Below the pieces are notes generated by a model. The model worked only from the letters and a program-made list of their open reading frames with translations, made no database searches and was not told where the DNA came from. From Actinomycetes bacterium (GTDB lineage: Bacteria > Actinomycetota > Actinomycetes > Actinomycetales > Cellulomonadaceae), in the NCBI GenBank assembly GCA_023390875.1, contig JAEWCA010000141.1, forward strand, positions 1 through 10,177: DNA of 10,177 nt, written 5' to 3'. The position numbers were made by a program, and so were the translations under genes. Below, in pieces: positions 5,457-10,177 of this stretch. Positions within the stretch are counted from its first letter, which is position 1, and the number at the start of each line of letters is the position of its first letter.

Positions 5457-6905
5457 TCACTCCGGGGCGTGCCGGTCGAGGAACCGGTAGACCTCCGTGG
5501 TGTCGACCCCGGGGAACACCCCGACGGGCAGCGCAGCGAGCAGGGACGCGTGCGGGCGGGCGCTCGGCCAGGCCTGGGCGGCCCACCGCTGCGCGAGGTC
5601 GGCGGGCGGCTGCCGGCAGCACGACGGGTCGGGACAACGGGACTGCGACCGCTCGGTCGTCTCCCGCCCGCGGAACCACCTGACCTGCGAGAACGGCACC
5701 CCGACGCTCACGGAGAAGGCACCCTGCGACGACGGCTGCACGCGCGACGTGCACCAGTACGTGCCGGACGACGTGTCGGTGTACTGGTAGTACGGCGAGA
5801 ACCGGTCGGGCAGCGTGAACACGACGCGGGCGGTCCACTGCCGGCACACGGGCTGCCCCTCGATCGCGCCGAGCGGGTCGGACGGGAACACGACACCGTC
5901 GTTCTCGTACGCCTTGTGCAGCGTGCCGCCCTCGTGGACCTTCATGAAGTGCACCGGGATGCCGAGGTGCCGCGTCGCGAGGTTGGTGAACCGGTGCGCG
6001 GCCGTCTCGTACGGGACGGCGAACGCGTCGCGGAGGTCCTCGACGGACAGCCGCCGCTCGTTCTTGGCCTGCTGCAGGAACGGCACGGCGCCGTCCTCGG
6101 GGAGCATGAGTGCGGCCGCCATGTAGTTGGCCTCGACGCGCTGGCGCAGGAAGTCGCCGTAGTCGCGCGGCTCGGCGTGGCCGAGCACGTGGCTCGCGAG
6201 GGCCTGCAGCAGCGGTGAGCGGGCGTCCGTCGTGCCGGGGGTGCCCTGCGACAGGTAGATGCGACCGTGCGCGAGGTCGGTGACGGACCGCGTCGAGTGC
6301 GGCAGGTCCGTGACGTAGTGCAGCGTGAAGCCGAGGTGGGCCGCGACGTCGGCGGTCGCGCGCTGCGACAAAGGTCCGCCGGGGTGGTCGATGGCCTTGA
6401 GCAGGGTGCGGGCGTGCTCCTCGAGCTCGGGGAAGTAGTTGTCCTGCGCACGCATGCGGGCCCGCAGCTCGGCGTTGGCGCGGCGGGCCTCCTCGGGCGT
6501 CGCGGCGTTCTCGGTGAGGAGGCGCTGGATCTCGGCCTGCAGACGGACGAGCGCCTCGAGCGCGTCGGGCGGCAGCGAGCGGCCGACCTTGACGGGCGGC
6601 ACGCCGAGCGACGCGAACAGGGGACCGCGCTGGGCGCGCTCGAGCTCGACCTCGAGGGCGGCCCGGCGGGTGGGCGGGTCGGTGCGCAGCAGCTCGGACA
6701 GAGGCACGTCGAGCGCCTCGGCGACGAGGCCCAGCAGCGACAGCTTGGGCTCGCGGTGGCCGTTCTCGAGCATCGACACCTGGGACGGGGCGCGGCCGAT
6801 CGCGGCACCGAGGTCGTCGAGGGTCATGTTGCGGGCCGTGCGCAGGTGCCGGATGCGCCGGCCGAGGACCAAGGTGTCGATGCCGCCGGACGTCGTCGTC
6901 GTCAT
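5457..6905 (-). CDS. ramB: RamB-like (ScfR family) XRE-type transcriptional regulator of the glyoxylate shunt
   Basis: This 482-residue protein is close in size and order to actinobacterial RamB/PrpR (ScfR) regulators. An XRE-type helix-turn-helix is at about residues 13-72 (GRRIRHLRTARNMTLDDLG, then APSQVSMLENGHREPKLSLL). A linker helix follows, then an IrrE/M78-like core around residues 235-320 with EANYMAAALMLP (258-269), and a C-terminal DUF2083-type domain with RQWTARVVFTLP, YYQYTDTSSGTYWC and CPDPSCC. In the M78-like core the usual HExxH reads HVLGH (239-243), so the catalytic Glu is gone; it is a sensor fold rather than a protease. Cys354, 385, 424, 429 and 430 cluster in the last domain, where relatives bind CoA or a metal centre. 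In Corynebacterium glutamicum, RamB represses aceA/aceB and itself. The divergent position next to aceA-aceB supports the same role here. No Shine-Dalgarno is near the ATG at 6905; GGAAGGAG lies about 25 bases upstream. Confidence 0.88.
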   Translation of the reverse strand: MTTTTSGGIDTLVLGRRIRHLRTARNMTLDDLGAAIGRAPSQVSMLENGHREPKLSLLGLVAEALDVPLSELLRTDPPTRRAALEVELERAQRGPLFASLGVPPVKVGRSLPPDALEALVRLQAEIQRLLTENAATPEEARRANAELRARMRAQDNYFPELEEHARTLLKAIDHPGGPLSQRATADVAAHLGFTLHYVTDLPHSTRSVTDLAHGRIYLSQGTPGTTDARSPLLQALASHVLGHAEPRDYGDFLRQRVEANYMAAALMLPEDGAVPFLQQAKNERRLSVEDLRDAFAVPYETAAHRFTNLATRHLGIPVHFMKVHEGGTLHKAYENDGVVFPSDPLGAIEGQPVCRQWTARVVFTLPDRFSPYYQYTDTSSGTYWCTSRVQPSSQGAFSVSVGVPFSQVRWFRGRETTERSQSRCPDPSCCRQPPADLAQRWAAQAWPSARPHASLLAALPVGVFPGVDTTEVYRFLDRHAPE

Positions 6906-6941
6906 GTGACCACGGTCTCAGCCCCGACTCCTTCCGTCCAG

Positions 6942-6953
6942 GAGAAGAACAGC
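6942..6953 (+). repeat. Direct repeat copy 1 (GAGAAGAACAGC), candidate regulator site
   Basis: First copy of the 12-base word shared with 7025-7036, identical except for base 10. It lies 37-48 bases from the RamB-like start, so a protein bound here could affect that gene's promoter. GAAGA in it also pairs with TCTTC at 6957-6961. Confidence 0.35.
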
Positions 6954-6969
6954 GGATCTTCCCCTGCCC

Positions 6970-7009
6970 GGACCGGTGAAGTGCGGCGTCACGGGGAGCA
7001 CCGTTGTCC
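6970..7009 (+). repeat. Imperfect inverted repeat in the divergent control region
   Basis: GGACCGGTG (6970-6978) is the reverse complement of CACCG-GTCC at 6999-7009, apart from a two-base TT insertion. The centre is 20 bases. It lies midway between the two divergent starts, a fitting place for a shared operator or a hairpin in a leader RNA. Short GC-rich dyads occur by chance. Confidence 0.25.
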
Positions 7010-7024
7010 TCAGGCGAGAACGCC

Positions 7025-7036
7025 GAGAAGAACTGC
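7025..7036 (+). repeat. Direct repeat copy 2 (GAGAAGAACTGC), candidate regulator site near aceA
   Basis: Second copy of the 12-base word, ending 21 bases before the aceA ATG. In this position a bound repressor could block the aceA promoter or early elongation. A purine-rich leader word with no binding role remains possible. Confidence 0.35.
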
Positions 7037-7045
7037 CATAACGAC

Positions 7046-7050
7046 GGAGG
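7046..7050 (+). promoter_or_regulatory. Ribosome binding site of aceA
   Basis: GGAGG lies 7 bases before the ATG at 7058 and fixes this start against the in-frame TTG at 7004, which would add 18 residues of unlikely, His/Asn-rich sequence. Confidence 0.85.
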
Positions 7051-7057
7051 CCACGCG

Positions 7058-8368
7058 ATGAGCACCACCAGCACGACCCCTCGTCCGGGAGACCAGACCG
7101 AGACCGCCGAGCAGCTCTCCGCACGCTGGGAGACCGACCCGCGGTGGGCCGGCGTGCGCCGGTCGTACGAGGCCCAGGACGTCGTCGAGCTGCGCGGTTC
7201 GGTGCGTGAGGAGCACACGCTCGCCCGCAGGGGGGCCGAGCGGCTCTGGGAGCTGCTGCACAGCCGCACGCACGTCCCGGCGCTCGGTGCGCTCACCGGC
7301 AACCAGGCCGTCCAGCAGGTCCGCGCCGGGCTCGAGGCGATCTACCTGTCCGGCTGGCAGGTGGCCGCCGACGCCAACCTGTCGGGCCAGACGTACCCCG
7401 ACCAGTCCCTGTACCCGGCGAACTCCGTGCCCGCGGTCGTCCGGCGGATCAACAACGCGCTGCTGCGCGCCGACCAGGTCGACACCACCGAGAACGGCCG
7501 CCGCACGCGCGAGTGGCTCGCGCCGATCGTCGCCGACGCCGAGGCGGGGTTCGGCGGGCCCCTGAACGCGTACGAGCTGATGCACTCGATGATCGCGGCC
7601 GGTGCCGCAGGGGTGCACTGGGAGGACCAGCTCGCGGCCGAGAAGAAGTGCGGCCACCTCGGCGGCAAGGTGCTCGTCCCGACGTCGCAGCACGTCCGGA
7701 CGCTCTCGGCGGCCCGGCTCGCGGCTGACGTCGCGGGGGTCCCGACGGTCGTCATCGCGCGGACCGACGCGCTCGCGGCCGACCTCGTGACGTCCGACGC
7801 CGACGAGCGCGACCACGAGTTCCTCACGGGGGAGCGCACGTCCGAGGGGTACTTCCGGGTCCGGCCGGGGCTCGACGCCGTCGTCGCGCGGGCCGCCGCG
7901 TACGCGCCGTTCTCCGACCTCATCTGGGTCGAGACGTCGACGCCCGACATCGCGCTCGCGATCGAGTTCGCCGAGCGGATCCACGAGCAGTTCCCCGGCA
8001 AGCTCCTCGCCTACAACTGCTCGCCGTCGTTCAACTGGCGCCAGCACCTCGACGACCAGCAGATCGCGCGGTTCCAGCGCGAGCTCGCCGGGTACGGGTA
8101 CGCGTTCCAGTTCATCACCCTCGCCGGCTTCCACGCCCTCAACCACTCGATGTTCGACCTCGCCCAGGGGTACGCCACCCGCGGCATGAGCGCGTACGTC
8201 GAGCTGCAGGAGGCCGAGTTCGCGTCGGAGGCCCGCGGCTACACCGCGACCCGCCACCAGCGCGAGGTCGGCACCGGCTACTTCGACAAGGTCGCCACCG
8301 CGATCACCCCCGACAGCGCCACCCTCGCGCTCGCCGGCTCCACCGAGGCCGCGCAGTTCACCCACTGA
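7058..8368 (+). CDS. aceA: Isocitrate lyase (EC 4.1.3.1)
   Basis: This enzyme splits isocitrate into succinate and glyoxylate, the first step of the glyoxylate shunt, in the cytoplasm. The 436 residues match the usual length of the short bacterial type. The signature KKCGH is at 196-200 with catalytic Cys198. SGWQVAAD (98-105), ADAEAGFGG with a metal-binding Asp (159-167), HWEDQ (187-191), IARTDA (233-238), WVET (290-293) and NCSPSFNW (320-327) are all in place, so it should be active. The last part ([17 protein letters not shown], 394-410) forms the C-terminal lid helices. The aceB gene follows after 39 bases with its own strong ribosome site, so the two form an operon. The divergent RamB-like gene is the likely regulator. 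Confidence 0.98.
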   Translation: MSTTSTTPRPGDQTETAEQLSARWETDPRWAGVRRSYEAQDVVELRGSVREEHTLARRGAERLWELLHSRTHVPALGALTGNQAVQQVRAGLEAIYLSGWQVAADANLSGQTYPDQSLYPANSVPAVVRRINNALLRADQVDTTENGRRTREWLAPIVADAEAGFGGPLNAYELMHSMIAAGAAGVHWEDQLAAEKKCGHLGGKVLVPTSQHVRTLSAARLAADVAGVPTVVIARTDALAADLVTSDADERDHEFLTGERTSEGYFRVRPGLDAVVARAAAYAPFSDLIWVETSTPDIALAIEFAERIHEQFPGKLLAYNCSPSFNWRQHLDDQQIARFQRELAGYGYAFQFITLAGFHALNHSMFDLAQGYATRGMSAYVELQEAEFASEARGYTATRHQREVGTGYFDKVATAITPDSATLALAGSTEAAQFTH

Positions 8369-8395
8369 CGCGCCGCCCACCCACCTGCCTTCTTC

Positions 8396-8403
8396 AAGGA
8401 GAG
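8396..8403 (+). promoter_or_regulatory. Ribosome binding site of aceB
   Basis: AAGGAGAG ends 4 bases before the ATG at 8408 and is one of the strongest Shine-Dalgarno sequences in the window. It suits an abundant enzyme translated independently within the aceA-aceB transcript. It supports 8408 as start, though a second in-frame ATG lies two codons later at 8414. Confidence 0.8.
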
Positions 8404-8407
8404 ACCG

Positions 8408-10063
8408 ATGACCATGACGATCCCGGCCCCGGGCCGGAACCTGCTCGACCATCCGCTGGCGCGGCCCACGCTCGACGTCACCGGCGCGCCCGTCCCGGGC
8501 ACGTCCGAGGTGCTGACCACGGCCGCGCTCGACTTCCTCACCGACCTGCACGCGCAGTTCGCCGGACGACGCCACGAGCTGCTGCTCGCCCGGCAGCGCC
8601 GCCGCGACCGGTTCTCCGACGGCGCCGACCCGTCGTTCCTGCCCCTGACCGCGCACCTGCGGGCCGACCCCACGTGGCGGGTCGCCGGTCCCGGACCTGG
8701 CCTGGAGGACCGGCGCGTCGAGATCACCGGCCCGACCGACCGGAAGATGACCGTCAACGCGCTCAACTCCGGCGCGAAGGTGTGGCTCGCCGACATGGAG
8801 GACGCCACGAGCCCGACCTGGGCGAACGTCGTCGGCGGGCAGCACAGCCTGTTCGACGCGATCCGCGGGCAGGTCGACTTCACGTCGCCCGAGGGCAAGC
8901 GGTACGAGGTCGGGGAGCAGACGCCGACCATCGTGTTCCGGCCCCGCGGCTGGCACCTCACCGAGCAGCACGTCCGGTACACCGACCGGGCCGGCCAGAC
9001 GTACGCGGCGTCGGCGTCGCTGCTCGACGCGGGCCTCTACCTGTTCCACAACGCGCAGGCGCTCATCGACTCCGGCCGCGGGCCGTACCTGTACCTGCCG
9101 AAGCTCGAGGGCCACCTCGAGGCGCGGCTGTGGGACGACGTGTTCCGGTTCACCGAGACGTACCTCGGCCTGCGGCACGGCACGATCCGCGCGACCGTCC
9201 TCATCGAGACCATCACGGCCGCGTTCGAGATGGAGGAGATCCTCTACGAGCTGCGCGACCACTGCGCGGGCCTCAACGCCGGGCGCTGGGACTACATCTT
9301 CAGCGTCATCAAGAACTTCCGCGCCCGCGGTTCCCGGTTCGTGCTGCCCGACCGGTCGCAGGTCACCATGACCGTCCCGTTCATGAAGGCGTACACCGAG
9401 CTGCTCGTCGCGACCTGCCACAAGCGGGGCGCGCAGGCCATCGGCGGGATGAGCGCGTTCATCCCGAACCGGCGCGACCCCGAGGTCACCGCGCTTGCCC
9501 TGGCGCAGGTGCGCGCCGACAAGCAGCGGGAGGCCGGGCAGGGGTTCGACGGCACGTGGGTCGCGCACCCGGACCTCGTCCGGATCGCCCGGGAGGTGTT
9601 CGACGAGGCCCTCGGCGACCGGGTCGACCAGCGGGACGTCCTGCGGTCCGACGTCGCCGTCACGGCCGCGGAGCTGCTCGACATCGGCTCCGCCGGCGGG
9701 ACGGTGACCGACGCCGGCCTCCGGGCGAACGTCTCCGTCGCCGTCCGGTACCTCGAGGCGTGGCTGCGCGGGACCGGTGCCGTCGCGATCGACAACCTCA
9801 TGGAGGACGCCGCCACCGCCGAGATCTCCCGGTCGCAGGTGTGGCAGTGGGTCCGCCAGGGGGTCGTCACGTCGTCCGGGACGCGGGTGACCGCGGCCCT
9901 CGTCGAGGAGGTCCTCACCGACGTCCTTGGTTCGGTGGACCGGACCGACGGGGACCGGTACGACGACGCGGCCGACCTGTTCCGGCAGGTCGCGCTCGCG
10001 GACGACTTCCCGACGTTCCTCACGGTGCCCGCGTACACCCAGTACCTGGTCGCCCGGGACTGA
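8408..10063 (+). CDS. aceB: Malate synthase A (EC 2.3.3.9)
   Basis: This enzyme condenses glyoxylate with acetyl-CoA to malate, the second step of the glyoxylate shunt. Its 551 residues fit the short A isoform (about 530-550 residues), not the ~720-residue G isoform. The family signature, DHCAGLNAGRWDYIFS, is at 284-299. Other conserved pieces are LADMEDATSPTW (127-138), FRPRGWHL with the substrate-binding Arg (177-184), LIETITAAFEMEEI (265-278), GMSAFIPNRRDP (347-358), DGTWVAHPDLV (381-391) and NLMEDAATAEISRSQVWQW (463-481). Asp467 in the last piece is the expected catalytic base. The protein looks complete and active. It lies 39 bases after aceA and is most likely co-transcribed. A GC-rich hairpin region follows the stop. 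Confidence 0.98.
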   Translation: MTMTIPAPGRNLLDHPLARPTLDVTGAPVPGTSEVLTTAALDFLTDLHAQFAGRRHELLLARQRRRDRFSDGADPSFLPLTAHLRADPTWRVAGPGPGLEDRRVEITGPTDRKMTVNALNSGAKVWLADMEDATSPTWANVVGGQHSLFDAIRGQVDFTSPEGKRYEVGEQTPTIVFRPRGWHLTEQHVRYTDRAGQTYAASASLLDAGLYLFHNAQALIDSGRGPYLYLPKLEGHLEARLWDDVFRFTETYLGLRHGTIRATVLIETITAAFEMEEILYELRDHCAGLNAGRWDYIFSVIKNFRARGSRFVLPDRSQVTMTVPFMKAYTELLVATCHKRGAQAIGGMSAFIPNRRDPEVTALALAQVRADKQREAGQGFDGTWVAHPDLVRIAREVFDEALGDRVDQRDVLRSDVAVTAAELLDIGSAGGTVTDAGLRANVSVAVRYLEAWLRGTGAVAIDNLMEDAATAEISRSQVWQWVRQGVVTSSGTRVTAALVEEVLTDVLGSVDRTDGDRYDDAADLFRQVALADDFPTFLTVPAYTQYLVARD

Positions 10064-10080
10064 CCCCCGGGTCGACCTGG

Positions 10081-10154
10081 CGCCGAGCCCGGTGGGGTCC
10101 GCCTGGGGCCGTGGGTTGCAGGGCCCGGACCCGCGGGGAGCCCCGGGCTCGGCG
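10081..10154 (+). terminator. Nested GC-rich hairpin downstream of aceB (possible terminator)
   Basis: Starting 18 bases after the aceB stop, CGCCGAGCCCGG (10081-10092) is perfectly complementary to CCGGGCTCGGCG (10143-10154). Inside, GGGTCCG (10095-10101) pairs with CGGACCC (10126-10132). The two stems are nested and would make a long stable structure. There is no T-run after the outer stem, so this is not a classical intrinsic terminator. It may be a T-less actinobacterial terminator or a 3'-end stabiliser of the aceA-aceB mRNA. Confidence 0.45.
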
Positions 10155-10177
10155 AGCAGGGCTGGACGGCGGAGGGC

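Larger units (their letters stand above)
6906..7057 (+). promoter_or_regulatory. Divergent control region between the RamB-like gene and aceA
   Basis: These 152 bases separate two divergent genes and must hold both promoters. The word GAGAAGAAC-N-GC occurs twice in direct orientation (6942-6953 with N=A, 7025-7036 with N=T), 83 bases apart; GAGAAC recurs at 7016-7021. An imperfect dyad GGACCGGTG / CACCG-TT-GTCC spans 6970-6978 and 6999-7009. No TTTGCAAA-type ScfR consensus is seen, and I could not assign convincing -35/-10 pairs. CATAAC at 7037-7042 is too close to the ribosome site to be the aceA -10. Confidence 0.6.

Noticed and set aside
7037-7042. CATAAC as the -10 box of aceA
   Set aside because: It is only 3 bases before the GGAGG ribosome site, so a transcript starting from it would lose that site or hold almost no leader.
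7004-7057. TTG at 7004 as the start of isocitrate lyase
   Set aside because: The ATG at 7058 has GGAGG at ideal distance and the added residues are unlike the family; the upstream stretch contains the regulatory words.
7010-9568. A long open frame on the minus strand opposite aceA and aceB
   Set aside because: Its translation is low-complexity Arg/Gly/Val/Glu-rich text without motifs, and it lies antisense to two unmistakable enzymes. It is a shadow of GC-rich codon use.

Overview
This is a very GC-rich window with dense genes, a strong G/C third-codon preference and long open shadow frames on the non-coding strands. It contains actinobacterial family members: a RamB/ScfR-type regulator beside isocitrate lyase, a DUF3093-like protein, and a 14-helix DHA2 exporter. 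I infer a high-GC actinomycete, possibly near Cellulomonas/Cellulosimicrobium. The genus is a guess from gene content and style. Nothing in the window marks it as a mobile element: I see no IS, integrase, tRNA, rRNA or CRISPR array.

Layout. (1) Positions 66-1286, plus strand: a small SnoaL/NTF2-like protein followed by a classical SDR oxidoreductase. Each has a -10-like hexamer exactly 7 bases before its start codon, which suggests leaderless transcripts. (2) Positions 1290-3299, minus strand: a DHA2-type multidrug efflux protein that converges on the SDR gene with only 3 bases between the stops. It carries a soluble C-terminal extension that reads like a MarR-type winged helix. (3) Positions 3371-5389, minus strand: a two-gene unit of a DUF3093-like membrane protein and a 517-residue methyltransferase. 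The first ~195 residues of the methyltransferase read like a degenerate NadM-type nucleotidyltransferase. (4) Positions 5457-10063: a divergent glyoxylate-shunt locus. The RamB-like regulator is on the minus strand; isocitrate lyase (aceA) and malate synthase A (aceB) are on the plus strand. They share a 152-base control region holding a repeated GAGAAGAAC-N-GC word and an imperfect dyad. A nested GC-rich hairpin follows aceB.

How they work together. AceA splits isocitrate to succinate and glyoxylate, and AceB condenses glyoxylate with acetyl-CoA to malate. Together they permit net growth on acetate, fatty acids or other C2 sources. The adjacent RamB-type protein is the expected acyl-CoA/acetate-responsive controller. 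The left half has no evident pathway link to the shunt.

The least ordinary items are the two apparent domain fusions: the nucleotidyltransferase-like/methyltransferase protein and the transporter with a winged-helix tail. Both rest on reading motifs by eye and need profile searches. No intergenic stretch longer than 300 bases exists here.
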